Below, piece by piece: positions 28,347 through 38,408 of a stretch of DNA of 41,658 bases. This DNA comes from a virus, in the IMG/VR virus record IMGVR_UViG_3300027996_000069, positions 1-41,658 of that record, one strand, 5' to 3'. Position numbers and translations under genes: made by a program. The notes below the pieces were generated by a model. That model saw nothing but the letters and a program-made list of their open reading frames with translations, was not told the origin of the DNA and searched no databases. Within the stretch, counting starts at the first letter, position 1; the number at the start of each line of letters is the position of its first letter.

Positions 28347-29588
28347 ATGTCGTACTCTGAAGATTTACTCGTCCAGTTAAAATCAATGTTAGCTTGGAAG
28401 AAGAGTAAAAAGTTTTACGCTGAGAAGTTGCAAATTACAGAAGATGAAGTGAATGATTTGCTAAAAGATATTAAAAAGGAAAGTAAAGATCCTTTAGAAG
28501 AATTTACAAAAGAGTCAAGTAAGTTTGAAGAATTAGAATTTGTAAAGAAGGTAAACAAAGAAAAGGGTACAATAGAAAGTACTGTTACTTTAGACTTTGA
28601 ACCAAAAAGCGAAATAGATTTAGCTGCATTACATAAGATAGATCTATCTAAATATATAATTACTAACTACTGGTCTAAACTACTCCCTAGTGGAAAGTTT
28701 ACATCTTCGGTATTTTCTAAAAGAAAACAACCTAAAGATTATACACCAGAAGACTTTAAACAGTTTTTAGAAAACTATAAGTCAAACTACATTCCAACCC
28801 CTGCACCAGAAAGAAATGATCACAAAGATCTTGTAGATATTGAGTTATCTCTTTCAGATTTTCATTTAGCAAAGCGATATGTAGATGGGGATAATGATCC
28901 TGGAACTAGAGCTCTTAGGTTTATTAACGTAGCTCAAAAACTAATAGACAAAGTTAAATCAGTATATGATATAAATAGAGTGGTATTTCCTATATCAAAT
29001 GATTTCTTTCATACAGATAATTATCAAAATCAAACAACAAATGGAACACCTCAAGATGTCATATTAGATTATGCTACTGAGTATGAATTAGGATTTTCCA
29101 TTCTTGTAGACACCATTAAGATGTTAAAGTCAAACTCTTTGGATGTTCAAGTCATATTGGTTCAAGGTAATCATGATAGAACTAAATCATTTTATTTAGC
29201 ACATGCGCTAGATGTATACTTTCAAGATGAGCCAGATGTATTTTTTGATAGAGAAGAAGGCTTAGTAAAAGCAACTGTAATAGGTAATACGTTCATTGGT
29301 TTCCATCATGGTAATTGTAAAATAGAGGCACTGCCTTTGTTATTTGCAACACACCCAAAGTATAGTAAATGGTTTGGAGATTCTACATATAGAGAAGTTC
29401 ACACTGGTGATAAACATCACTATATGGCTAAAGAAATAAAGGGGGTTAGAATACAACAAATGCCTAGTTTATCTGGTACAGATAGATGGCATAAAGATAA
29501 CAACTTTGTACACAGTGTACGAGCTGCCCTAGCTTTAGTCTATGACTTTAAAGTAGGCAAGGTGGCTGAATTTGAAGAAAGAATATAA
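28347..29588 (+). CDS. Calcineurin-like metallophosphoesterase
   Basis: A 413-residue protein. The N-terminal 150 residues are helical and charged with an HTH-like start (SKKFYAEKLQITEDEVNDLL). The catalytic domain carries the metal motifs in order: D171-F-H173 (SLSDFHLAKR), N218-D219 (in place of GD; ISNDFFH), GNHD at 274-277, HH at 320-321 (GFHHGN) and H352...H357-H358 (HTGDKHH). These bind two metal ions and act on phosphomonoesters or phosphodiesters, possibly nucleic acid. Similar enzymes occur among structural genes of Bacteroidota phages. It is first in the tail operon, directly after a promoter; the substrate is unknown. Confidence 0.85.
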   Translation: MSYSEDLLVQLKSMLAWKKSKKFYAEKLQITEDEVNDLLKDIKKESKDPLEEFTKESSKFEELEFVKKVNKEKGTIESTVTLDFEPKSEIDLAALHKIDLSKYIITNYWSKLLPSGKFTSSVFSKRKQPKDYTPEDFKQFLENYKSNYIPTPAPERNDHKDLVDIELSLSDFHLAKRYVDGDNDPGTRALRFINVAQKLIDKVKSVYDINRVVFPISNDFFHTDNYQNQTTNGTPQDVILDYATEYELGFSILVDTIKMLKSNSLDVQVILVQGNHDRTKSFYLAHALDVYFQDEPDVFFDREEGLVKATVIGNTFIGFHHGNCKIEALPLLFATHPKYSKWFGDSTYREVHTGDKHHYMAKEIKGVRIQQMPSLSGTDRWHKDNNFVHSVRAALALVYDFKVGKVAEFEERI

Positions 29589-29590
29589 TT

Positions 29591-30316
29591 ATGGCAACAT
29601 TAAGAAAATTAGTTTCAGATGTGCGTTCTACGCATAAGATATTATCAACTGACGCATTGATTACTGACAGGGCTATTGCTTCTGAAGTTAAAAATAATGC
29701 ATTAGTATTAATTAAAAGAGAAACTAATTTAAGAAGATTATGGGCTAGTGATACATTATTCACCACCATTCCTTGTTTAGAGATGGTAGAAGTTCCTATT
29801 TCAGAATGTTGTGAGTATGCTGACCCTTGCACTGTAGCAAGAACTAAATTTAAGTTACCAAGAATATCAGAAGGTAATTATCAATATGTAATTCAAGGTG
29901 TGTATTCCATAAATGCTATGGGAGGCAAAGGTAAAAAGTTAAAAGAAATAACAGTAAATAGATATCTAAATACATTAAAGCTTAGACTAATTAAAAAGGA
30001 AAGCTACTTTTGGATATCTAATGGATACTTATATGTAAGTAATCCTTTATTAAAATCAATAAGGTTGGTAGCGTTGTTTGAAGAAGATGTACCTAATGAG
30101 ATAATGTATCCAGATTGTGAATGTGGTACAGATTATTCTTTAGAGGATTTATGTAAAAATCCACTAGATAAAGAATATGCTATACCTGGGTACTTAGAAC
30201 AACAAGCCCTTGCAATGACCTCTACAAAACTATTATCTACTTATTTCCAAATCAAAACAGATATGAGTAATGAAGGTATAGACGGACAAGCATCTAACGC
30301 ACAGCCTACAAACTAA
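29591..30316 (+). CDS. Putative ring/collar structural protein, 241 aa
   Basis: An N-terminal helical part (MATLRKLVSDVRSTHKILST, then ITDRAIASEVKNNALVLIKR) is followed by a beta-rich middle with Cys (CLEMVEVPISECC, FWISNGYLYVSNPLLKSIRL) and a C-terminal helix after PGYLEQQALAMTSTKLLSTY. It resembles the 243-aa protein at 14954 in length, the order of helix-strand-helix and the GYLE helix. The gene lies 2 nt after the phosphoesterase and 6 nt before the next gene. In crAss-like virions several rings connect portal and muzzle; this is a plausible member. Confidence 0.6.
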   Translation: MATLRKLVSDVRSTHKILSTDALITDRAIASEVKNNALVLIKRETNLRRLWASDTLFTTIPCLEMVEVPISECCEYADPCTVARTKFKLPRISEGNYQYVIQGVYSINAMGGKGKKLKEITVNRYLNTLKLRLIKKESYFWISNGYLYVSNPLLKSIRLVALFEEDVPNEIMYPDCECGTDYSLEDLCKNPLDKEYAIPGYLEQQALAMTSTKLLSTYFQIKTDMSNEGIDGQASNAQPTN

Positions 30317-30322
30317 TAACAA

Positions 30323-30802
30323 ATGGCTAGAGTCTCTGTTGATTGGAGAAGTGCAAGTAAAGATAACTACAATAATTTCTGTAAGAAACACCCCTTGGTG
30401 AATTTATCTTTTGATGAATGGAGAAATATAGTGTATCAATATAACGATGCGTTTAAACACTACATATTAGAGACAGGTGAAAAGGTAAAGATTGTTGGAA
30501 GTATTGGAGACTTCTCTATAAATAAAAAGAAGAGAAGAAGAGTAAAAGATAAAGACGGTAAAGAGTTTATTAACCTTCCTATAGATTGGCAAAAGACTAA
30601 AGAAAAAGGAAAGGTTATATACAACTTTAACTATCACACAGAAGGATACTTTTTTGGATGGATGTGGTTTAAAGATAGTGCTAGGTTTAGAAATTCTGAA
30701 TTATGGTATTTTAAACCTTCTAGACTTACATCAAGACTATTGTCACATTACATAAAAACTGACAATAAATACCAACACATATATAATGAATGGAAAAAAT
30801 AA
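30323..30802 (+). CDS. Conserved basic structural protein, 159 aa
   Basis: A 159-residue basic protein: NNFCKKHPLVNLSFDEWRNI, HYILETGEKVKIVGSIGDFS, INKKKRRRVKDKDGKEFINL, KGKVIYNFNYHTEGYFFGW, and FKPSRLTSRLLSHYIK. I recognise this pattern (ILETGEKVK...G-F-INKKKRRR...INLPIDWQKTK...YNFNYHTEGY...W-FKPSR) as a conserved protein next to ring and muzzle genes in crAss-like and related phages. Its exact place in the virion or assembly is not known to me. The basic patch suggests contact with DNA or with an acidic partner. Confidence 0.7.
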   Translation: MARVSVDWRSASKDNYNNFCKKHPLVNLSFDEWRNIVYQYNDAFKHYILETGEKVKIVGSIGDFSINKKKRRRVKDKDGKEFINLPIDWQKTKEKGKVIYNFNYHTEGYFFGWMWFKDSARFRNSELWYFKPSRLTSRLLSHYIKTDNKYQHIYNEWKK

Positions 30803-30805
30803 GCT

Positions 30806-31780
30806 ATGTCATACTATTATAAATACAATTTTATTTCACCAGAGCCTATCTATGCTACTGTAAAAGAAGAACTTAAAAGTTACTTTGACACAGGAGCTGT
30901 AGATGATTTACTCTTTCCTACTTACTTAGACAAATGTTTAAAGAAGTTAGGTAGAACCACTTATGTCATTAGCGAAGAAGTTTTATTTGTTGAGGACTTT
31001 CAAGCAAGGTTACCAGATAACTTTCATGCTGTTAGAGAAGCTTGGATGTGTGCTGAGGTGCCTGGTAATCCTTATCCTTCTGCTACATCATTTTATTCAC
31101 AAGCAGCAAATGCAACAACTATTCAAATCTCACCATTAACTATAGGGGGTACACCTTGTAATAACTCTGAGTGTCAACATCCAAGTTGTGATGGTACATG
31201 TATGCCTACATTAGTTCAAGCTGTATATAAAACAAACAATGAAATAGCTAGATCTTATAGATATGATTATCTACTTAAACCAGGTAATATATCTACTAGA
31301 AAACAATGTGATGTTTCTTATAGAAATGATTGGAATAATTTTGCCCCACCAGTTCGTCAGTTCACTCCTGGATCTTCTACTTATGATTCTTTTGATATTA
31401 GAGATAATAAATTTGTAACAAACTTTAGAAACGCTGTAATACATTTACTTTTTTATTCTACAGAATATGATGATACAGGAAATCAATTAGTTCCTGATAA
31501 CTATCGTGTGGTTGAATACATTGAAGCATTTCTTAAGTTTAAAGTATTTGAAACATTAACTAATCAAACAAATGATGAGACGTTTAATCAACTGCAACAA
31601 AAGTTAGCTTATTATAAACAAGAATATAATGAGAAATACATTGAAGCAGAAACTGAAGTTAAGAAACAAACACCTTGGGAAAAGCAAAGAAGAATTAAAA
31701 AAGATCTTAATAGATTTAATATGTATGAGCTTCCAACTCGTACAAATAGATACGGCAGTAGAAGAAGACGTAATAACTAA
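30806..31780 (+). CDS. Tail adaptor/ring protein (P22 gp4 / T7 gp11 type)
   Basis: A 324-residue protein. The N-terminal helical part (EPIYATVKEELKSYFDTGAV, DDLLFPTYLDKCLKKLG) is followed by a beta-rich region (YVISEEVLFVEDFQARLPDN) that contains a Cys cluster at about 119-137 (CNNSECQHPSCDGTC). Then comes a helical C-terminus (YRVVEYIEAFLKFKVFETL, then LQQKLAYYKQEYNEKYIEA) and a basic tail (RYGSRRRR). The layout and its place just before the muzzle gene suit a head-tail adaptor. The Cys cluster inserted in the beta region looks like a bound zinc or disulfide knot and is not needed for the basic fold. Confidence 0.65.
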   Translation: MSYYYKYNFISPEPIYATVKEELKSYFDTGAVDDLLFPTYLDKCLKKLGRTTYVISEEVLFVEDFQARLPDNFHAVREAWMCAEVPGNPYPSATSFYSQAANATTIQISPLTIGGTPCNNSECQHPSCDGTCMPTLVQAVYKTNNEIARSYRYDYLLKPGNISTRKQCDVSYRNDWNNFAPPVRQFTPGSSTYDSFDIRDNKFVTNFRNAVIHLLFYSTEYDDTGNQLVPDNYRVVEYIEAFLKFKVFETLTNQTNDETFNQLQQKLAYYKQEYNEKYIEAETEVKKQTPWEKQRRIKKDLNRFNMYELPTRTNRYGSRRRRNN

Positions 31781-31785
31781 CAATT

Positions 31786-34700
31786 ATGGCTAAACAGCAA
31801 TCAAAAAAAGATTCTGAAAGTAACAAGAAGCTTGGTAATATTCGCTTAAACCCAGCAGCAGCACGAGCAGGATTAAACTTAGATAGTTCAATTTCTCAAG
31901 TTGGTCCTGGAAGATTAACATATGCGTTAAATGCTGCAGTTGAAAACTTTGACTCTAGTTCTGTTAATTATCAGAATGAGCCAGGTAATGAGTTATGTCT
32001 TGATTTTCCTACAGGTTATAAACTTATAGGTTCTCATTTTATTCCTGAGAAACGTAAGAATATATTCTTTTTAGTTAATCCATCTACAGGAGGTAGTGAG
32101 ATTGGATTTATGGACAATAACAATTGTCAATACCAATCCCTTGTAAATGCTCCTTGTTTAAACTTTAATATAAAAAATCCTATTCCTAAGATTGTACACA
32201 GGATAACAAATTGTACAACAGAACTTTATTGGACAGATGGGATTAACCCTAGAAGGTATTTAGATATAGAAAACATACCTTATAAAATTGAACTTGTTTC
32301 AGATAGTCTTTGCGATGCTGTAGAGACTGAAGTTTTAGACTGTAATCAACTTAAGATTCAGCCTAACTTTAGAATACCTCAACTAATGATAACTCAAGTT
32401 AGAAACATAGGTAATTTAACAGCAGGGACATATCAGTTTGCAGCACAGTATTCAGATGCAGTCGGTAATGAACTTACTTCATATTACTCTGTAACAAATC
32501 CACTTCCTATCTCTGACGAGTTTAAAACAACTGTAAACTTTGATTATCAAGTAGGTAAGTCTATTGTTGTAGGTGTATCTAATTTAGATTTATCAGGACA
32601 GTTTGAGTATTATAACTTAGCTGTAATAAAAACAATTAATAATATATCTTCTGTAGAGCTTGTAGGGACATATAGTATTGAAGAGTCTTCAAGAGAAATA
32701 ACTTACACAGGTGGAGATGAAACAGCTATAAAACTTTCAATGATAGACATCTTTGAAAAGTTTCCATATTATGATATAGCTCAAGATGTTACAGCTGTAC
32801 AAGATGTTCTTGTGTGGGATAACCTTACATCTATTGATAGAATTAATTATCAATCTATTGCAAGTCAAATAACTCTTAATTGGGAAACACATAGAATCCC
32901 TGCAGGTGAAAATTATGCAGATGAAATAAATGCTGTAGATTTACGTGGATACATGCGTGATGAAGTGTATGCTTTTGAAGTAGTATTCTTATTAAAGAAC
33001 GGTAAACAGACAGATGGTTTTCATATTCCAGGAAGAGAAATAGGAGGTAGTGAAAACTTTCCAGATGTTCCTGATACTAACAATGATTTTATTGGAGAGC
33101 CTGATTACTTTACAGGAACAACAGGGTATAAACCTTATTGGAAAATTTACAATACAGGATCTGTTACAGGGATATCAGAAGGGCATTCCTCTGAGCCTAA
33201 CTATAAAGGGCCTTGGGAATATGGTGAATTTTCATACTGGGAGTCAACAGAAGAATATCCTTGTGAAGAAGATGTGTGGGGAGACTTAGCTGGGCAACCA
33301 ATTAGACATCATAAATTTCCAGATGTATTAATAAGTCCTATCATTGAAAATGGAGAGATTGTTTATGACAATAATAAAATTGTACCTGCAATGCAGGATG
33401 ATGCAATATTTCCTATTGGAGTTAGAATAGACAATACCCAAATAAATTCCTTAATACAAACTTCTGACTTAACCCAAGATCAGAAAGATGATATTGTTTC
33501 TTATAAGATTGTAAGAGCTGATAGAGGAACTAATAAGTCTGTTATTGCAAAAGGTATACTTAGAAATGTAAATAAGTATACTAGAGATGAACAAGATTAT
33601 TTCTACCCTAACTATCCATATAATGATTTAGGTACAGATCCATATGTGCTAGCTAACAATAATGCCTGGTCAGCTGACTCTGAAGCATGGTTAATATATC
33701 TACCTTCAGAAGAAAATGATCTGAGTTCACTTTCAAGCATTATTAATAATATTCAAGTTGAAGTAAATGGAACTTCAGGTGTATTTGAATACACTAGTGC
33801 TTTAAATGGTAAGGTGACACAAGCAGAAATACAATTAGATGAAGTTGTTGAAATTTGCTCATTGACAAGACCTGTTCCACTTTTAGGTAAGATGGTAATT
33901 GGTCCTGGTAATTATGATGTGTGGAGATGTTATACTGATAATCAACTTACTTCTTGTGGGCATGAAATAGAATGGAGAGATCCATTTACTGACTGGAATG
34001 ATACACCTTATGTTTCTGAAGTTTACAGGACTCGAACCCTGAATGACGATGGTTTTCTTGGTATATACGGTAGTGAAAAGGTTACAGTAATTACTAAGGT
34101 AGGGGATGAACCATATCGTATAGATTGCCATCGAGTTTGGATTGGTTATTGGACAGATTGTTGTAGAGACAGAAAACAATTAATGGATCCGCAAGTGTTT
34201 GGTCCTGGAGAAGTAGAAGATCCTCCAGGGGTTAAAATAAGTTGGGATGACGAAGGGAATAGTCAGAGCAATAATAGTTGGAGAAATAGAAGAACAAGAA
34301 GTAGAAGATCCTCTTTAGGTTGTAAAGATGAAAAACCTCAACCTTCAATTGAAGAACAAGAAGAGATTTCATACAGACAAGTATTTAATTCACCAGAAAC
34401 ATCTTTTGGTCAACCATTCTTAGGGGGCGTGTTAAAACTTGAGAGTGTAATGTTTGGTGCAGGTAAAGCTCACTGGGTGCAAGTTAAAGATAATGCTAAC
34501 TACAAGCTTCTTTCTAAAGAGGCCCAACAAGATGCGTTGGATAGTTCAAGAACTATGGCTGTACTAAGCAATCCAGCAAGTTTGGGTGTGATGTTTACAG
34601 CATATCAAGCATATTTAACTATCTATGTAAATGGTATTACAAGAAAGAATTATGCAATGTCATATAATTCTAGAGCTAACTATGATTATTCTTATAACAT

Positions 34701-37700
34701 AGATAATAATACAGGTGGAGGAATTAAACAAAGAGATATAGATCTTACTAGATATTTAATACCTGGTGTTCAATCTCTTGGTACAGATGAAGATCCTATA
34801 AATAACTGGAATAGAGAAACATCTGTATTTATAAAAACTATAGAGAGTAGAGAGTATGATGAAAATACATTAGTTGATCCTATTCTTTTTCCAAGTAAAA
34901 CTCCTAGTTTATTAAATGGAGCAGATTCAATCATTGAAGATAAATCTAGATATACAATTGGTTCAAAAGGTGCATGTGCTACTCCTGGACGAGAAGAAGA
35001 TATTGAAGTAGTATCATATTACGCATCTATGAAGAATATTTTCCCTAATCAATATGGGCAGATGTATTCTTATACAACAGTTGATACAGGTTATCAACCC
35101 CTTATTGAAAAACAAGGAACTTCTACAATGTTTGGTGGAGATACGTTTATTTCTAGATTTGCGTTTAAAACAAAACTACCATTCTTTATAGATAACAGAG
35201 TGGGTGCTCCTGATGATAGTGATATATTCTATGACGAGATTGGCAATATCGGATATCCAAGATACTGGCATTCTTCAAGATCTATATTAGAGGATTATAA
35301 TCTTACTTTTGCAGATCAAACAACACCAGTAAGAAATCTTATTTCATATAAAGCTCACAACTTTGATTGTCCTAATGATCCTTCCTCTGTTCCTGTAGGT
35401 GGAGGAGCATATAGAACATTTTATGATGGGTATATGTATTTATTTGCATACGGTATTCCAAACTTCTACTGTGAGAGTACATATAATACAGACTTACGTC
35501 AAGCATTTAATAATAAAGAAGGAGACTTTTGGCCTCACATAAGTTCTGGAATTCCTGACGATTGGGTACAAGAAACAAATGTTCCTATTGCTCAAGATAA
35601 TACATATTATTACAATGTAACATTCTCTAAACAAAATAAAGAGAATGTATTTACACACCTTCCTCCTGATTGGGAAGATGATTTATGTTACACAGTGTAT
35701 CCGTTTAGAGCAATTTACTCTGATGCAGCTGCAACAAGTGCTGACTCTAGAGTTAATAACTGGCTGGTTTATAGAGCGTTATCGCTTCATGACTTTCCAC
35801 AGAACTATGGGAATCTTACATCTTTAGATGGTATTCAAAATAAAGCAATTCTTGCACGTTTTGAGAACAAGTCATTATTGTATAACAATCTACTAACGAT
35901 TGATACTAGTAATCCACAAGCGGCATATATTGGTAACCCTAGACTTTTTGATAGTTCACCACCAATAGACTTTGCTGAAACAGACTTAGGATATGTAGGA
36001 TCTCAAAATAAGTTTTTATTAAAGATACCTCAAGGACAAGTAACTGTTGATGCTAAGAGAGGACAAGTGTTCTTAGTACAAGGTGCTAAAGTATTAGATC
36101 TTACAGCATTTGGTTCTGGTGTTAATAGATTCATGGCTGATAATTTACCATTTGAAATATTACAACATTTTCCAAATGTGCCTACAGACAATCATTTCAA
36201 TGGTATAGGTTTACATGGAGTGTATGATAGTAAATTTGAAAGAATAATTATTACTAAACTTGACTATACGCCTCTTAGTGATGATATTAAATATGATGAG
36301 GAGACAGGTGAGTTTTACATTGAAGGAACAGTGGCACCTCTTTTTAGACAAGCAGACCCAAATGCAAATTTAAAATCAACTTGTATTGCACATGTAAGTG
36401 ATCAATTCAGTGGAACTTTAGAAGTGCAATATGTCCCTTGTGATGATGATGTAACATTAAATTTTACATTTGAATGCGGTTCCCCTATGTGTTCAGGAGT
36501 TGCAATACCTTGCAGTCAAGCTATAGTGTCTACTAATGTACGCTTATTTCCTGTAGCACCGTGTGGAGGAACTACTACTACCACTACGACTAATGCTACT
36601 ACTACAACTAGTACTACTTTTCCTAGTAAGCCAACTACTACTACAACAACTACATTACAGATAACTACCACTACTACAACATTAGAAGAGGTACCTAGTG
36701 ATCCACCAAGAACTATTATATATCTTGAGGACAAAGAGTACTTCTGTAATAGGTCTTGGACAATCTCGTTTGACTTCAATACAAGAAGTTGGATATCATT
36801 TCATTCTTATTTACCAAATTTTTATATTGGAGAAAATAATTTTTACTACTCTGGCATAAACGGATGCTGTACAAGCTTTGATGTTCCTAATTTAAAAGCT
36901 GTTGCTGGTAGACTTTTACCCCCTGAATTAATTACTACTACTACTACAACTGCAAGGGGTCCATTGTTTCCACCTCAAACTACAACAACCACTACATTAG
37001 ATATTCAGCTAGATGGTGGAGCATTTATAAAAACTTTTTGTGATTTAGATGGTACAGGTGTAATAACAGTACCTCCTACGATAACTACTCCATGTTATAC
37101 TCCATCAAAGAATGCAATAAATCCTGGTTTATTTTTAGAAGGATATCAAGTAGTAGGAGGAACTCCAACAATTACTACAAGTTCGCTAGAAGACGCTTGT
37201 GTAGGGATGAATTTAATATCTCCAAATATATTACCAATTACAATAAAAGTTTCTTATGAGAATTTTGTTATAGGTGAACCAGTATATGTTTGGAATTCTT
37301 TAGTTCCATATTGTGAAAGTCTTTCAGAAGGTTGGTACTCTAATCTTGAGTTAACCAATAGTGTATTTTATGTAGGTTCTAATTCCAAAATTCAAAAAAT
37401 AGAAAATTGTGATTTTTGTTTAACTACTACTACTACTACACTTCCTCAACCAGCATTAGATGAATGTTGTGGATTTATTTCAGTAACTCCTGAAGGACTA
37501 TACATAAGTACATCAGATGGAAATAACAATATTTATGATAGTACACAAGTCAATGGTTATATAGATGTTCCAGGATTTGTATATTCAGCAACAACAGGAG
37601 TTGCCTTTACATCAACTAAACTATGGACTATAGATACAGACATAAAGGAATGGGATATTACACTCTCTCCATTTACAGCAACGTTTAGTAGAGATATTAC

Positions 37701-38406
37701 ATACGGAGAAACTCCAAGCGTTGCAGGTAATATTGCACTAAGTGATACAGTATTGTTAGGTGTAGATTCTCTTATAGCTCCACAGAAGATTCTAGAAATA
37801 GATGTTACAGCAAATACAGCTGTAGTATATGCACCTTTTGAAATACAACCAAATAGAGTTATTGAAAGTAATTTATTATACACTACAAAAAATAAGTTAG
37901 TTTTAATATCTAAAGACGGACTAGACTATTACATTACACAATTTGATTACTCTACTGGTAATGTTGAATTAGATGTAAGCCTTGGACAACTTAGTGGTCG
38001 TGTTATGTTAATGGAATGTCAGTGTATAATTAAAGTTTTAATTGATAGCACATTATATATATTTGATCCAGTTAACGGACTTGTTAATATAACAAGTAGT
38101 GGGTTTCCATTACTTTCTCAGGAAGTTGTGAATTATAAAACACTGAGTCAATCATCAACATATATAAATTGTGGAATTGAAAATACAACTACAACAACTA
38201 CTAGCACGTCTACTACAACTACCACTACTACACTGTCACCAAATTGTAATGAGTATGAAATTACTGGACCAGTAGCGATATACTATACAGATTGCTTTGG
38301 GCAACAACAAACAGTAAGTGTAGGTAGTGGACAAACAACAACAGTATGTGCAAGTGTAGGAATAATAGGGTCAACATTAATTGGACCATGCTCAACTAAT
38401 CCTTAA
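31786..38406 (+). CDS. Tail muzzle protein (P22 gp10-like, crAss-like) with added Thr-linked modules
   Basis: 2206 residues. The first 1590 match the crAss-like muzzle pattern: LNAAVENFDSSSVNYQNEPG, then NIFFLVNPSTGG, IGFMDNNNCQYQSL, ITNCTTELYWTDGINPRRYL. The muzzle forms the end of the short tail. A Thr-linker cluster (about 1596-1632) precedes RSWISFHSYLPNFYIGENNF (near 1665), which in related muzzles I recall as running on into a C-terminal LWTH...YYGK region. Here it is followed instead by further Thr linkers, a beta domain, a propeller-like region (about 1893-2130) and a 55-residue end domain (YYTDCFGQQQTVSVGSG). The missing C-terminal part is in the next gene. The gene starts 5 nt after the adaptor. 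Confidence 0.8.
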   Translation: MAKQQSKKDSESNKKLGNIRLNPAAARAGLNLDSSISQVGPGRLTYALNAAVENFDSSSVNYQNEPGNELCLDFPTGYKLIGSHFIPEKRKNIFFLVNPSTGGSEIGFMDNNNCQYQSLVNAPCLNFNIKNPIPKIVHRITNCTTELYWTDGINPRRYLDIENIPYKIELVSDSLCDAVETEVLDCNQLKIQPNFRIPQLMITQVRNIGNLTAGTYQFAAQYSDAVGNELTSYYSVTNPLPISDEFKTTVNFDYQVGKSIVVGVSNLDLSGQFEYYNLAVIKTINNISSVELVGTYSIEESSREITYTGGDETAIKLSMIDIFEKFPYYDIAQDVTAVQDVLVWDNLTSIDRINYQSIASQITLNWETHRIPAGENYADEINAVDLRGYMRDEVYAFEVVFLLKNGKQTDGFHIPGREIGGSENFPDVPDTNNDFIGEPDYFTGTTGYKPYWKIYNTGSVTGISEGHSSEPNYKGPWEYGEFSYWESTEEYPCEEDVWGDLAGQPIRHHKFPDVLISPIIENGEIVYDNNKIVPAMQDDAIFPIGVRIDNTQINSLIQTSDLTQDQKDDIVSYKIVRADRGTNKSVIAKGILRNVNKYTRDEQDYFYPNYPYNDLGTDPYVLANNNAWSADSEAWLIYLPSEENDLSSLSSIINNIQVEVNGTSGVFEYTSALNGKVTQAEIQLDEVVEICSLTRPVPLLGKMVIGPGNYDVWRCYTDNQLTSCGHEIEWRDPFTDWNDTPYVSEVYRTRTLNDDGFLGIYGSEKVTVITKVGDEPYRIDCHRVWIGYWTDCCRDRKQLMDPQVFGPGEVEDPPGVKISWDDEGNSQSNNSWRNRRTRSRRSSLGCKDEKPQPSIEEQEEISYRQVFNSPETSFGQPFLGGVLKLESVMFGAGKAHWVQVKDNANYKLLSKEAQQDALDSSRTMAVLSNPASLGVMFTAYQAYLTIYVNGITRKNYAMSYNSRANYDYSYNIDNNTGGGIKQRDIDLTRYLIPGVQSLGTDEDPINNWNRETSVFIKTIESREYDENTLVDPILFPSKTPSLLNGADSIIEDKSRYTIGSKGACATPGREEDIEVVSYYASMKNIFPNQYGQMYSYTTVDTGYQPLIEKQGTSTMFGGDTFISRFAFKTKLPFFIDNRVGAPDDSDIFYDEIGNIGYPRYWHSSRSILEDYNLTFADQTTPVRNLISYKAHNFDCPNDPSSVPVGGGAYRTFYDGYMYLFAYGIPNFYCESTYNTDLRQAFNNKEGDFWPHISSGIPDDWVQETNVPIAQDNTYYYNVTFSKQNKENVFTHLPPDWEDDLCYTVYPFRAIYSDAAATSADSRVNNWLVYRALSLHDFPQNYGNLTSLDGIQNKAILARFENKSLLYNNLLTIDTSNPQAAYIGNPRLFDSSPPIDFAETDLGYVGSQNKFLLKIPQGQVTVDAKRGQVFLVQGAKVLDLTAFGSGVNRFMADNLPFEILQHFPNVPTDNHFNGIGLHGVYDSKFERIIITKLDYTPLSDDIKYDEETGEFYIEGTVAPLFRQADPNANLKSTCIAHVSDQFSGTLEVQYVPCDDDVTLNFTFECGSPMCSGVAIPCSQAIVSTNVRLFPVAPCGGTTTTTTTNATTTTSTTFPSKPTTTTTTTLQITTTTTTLEEVPSDPPRTIIYLEDKEYFCNRSWTISFDFNTRSWISFHSYLPNFYIGENNFYYSGINGCCTSFDVPNLKAVAGRLLPPELITTTTTTARGPLFPPQTTTTTTLDIQLDGGAFIKTFCDLDGTGVITVPPTITTPCYTPSKNAINPGLFLEGYQVVGGTPTITTSSLEDACVGMNLISPNILPITIKVSYENFVIGEPVYVWNSLVPYCESLSEGWYSNLELTNSVFYVGSNSKIQKIENCDFCLTTTTTTLPQPALDECCGFISVTPEGLYISTSDGNNNIYDSTQVNGYIDVPGFVYSATTGVAFTSTKLWTIDTDIKEWDITLSPFTATFSRDITYGETPSVAGNIALSDTVLLGVDSLIAPQKILEIDVTANTAVVYAPFEIQPNRVIESNLLYTTKNKLVLISKDGLDYYITQFDYSTGNVELDVSLGQLSGRVMLMECQCIIKVLIDSTLYIFDPVNGLVNITSSGFPLLSQEVVNYKTLSQSSTYINCGIENTTTTTTSTSTTTTTTTLSPNCNEYEITGPVAIYYTDCFGQQQTVSVGSGQTTTVCASVGIIGSTLIGPCSTNP
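36571..36690 (+). repeat. Thr-linker cluster within the muzzle gene
   Basis: Encodes GGTTTTTTTNATTTTSTTF and, after a short break, KPTTTTTTTLQITTTTTTLE. Further Thr runs occur near 36931, 36978, 37423 and 38188. They mark the joints between the muzzle core and the added modules. Confidence 0.85.
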
Positions 38407-38408
38407 AT

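Noticed and set aside
34020-34060. tRNA-like T-arm sequence on the minus strand (CAGGGTTCGAGTCCTG)
   Set aside because: The stem does not pair over five bases, there is no matching anticodon or acceptor arm, and it lies inside the continuous muzzle reading frame.
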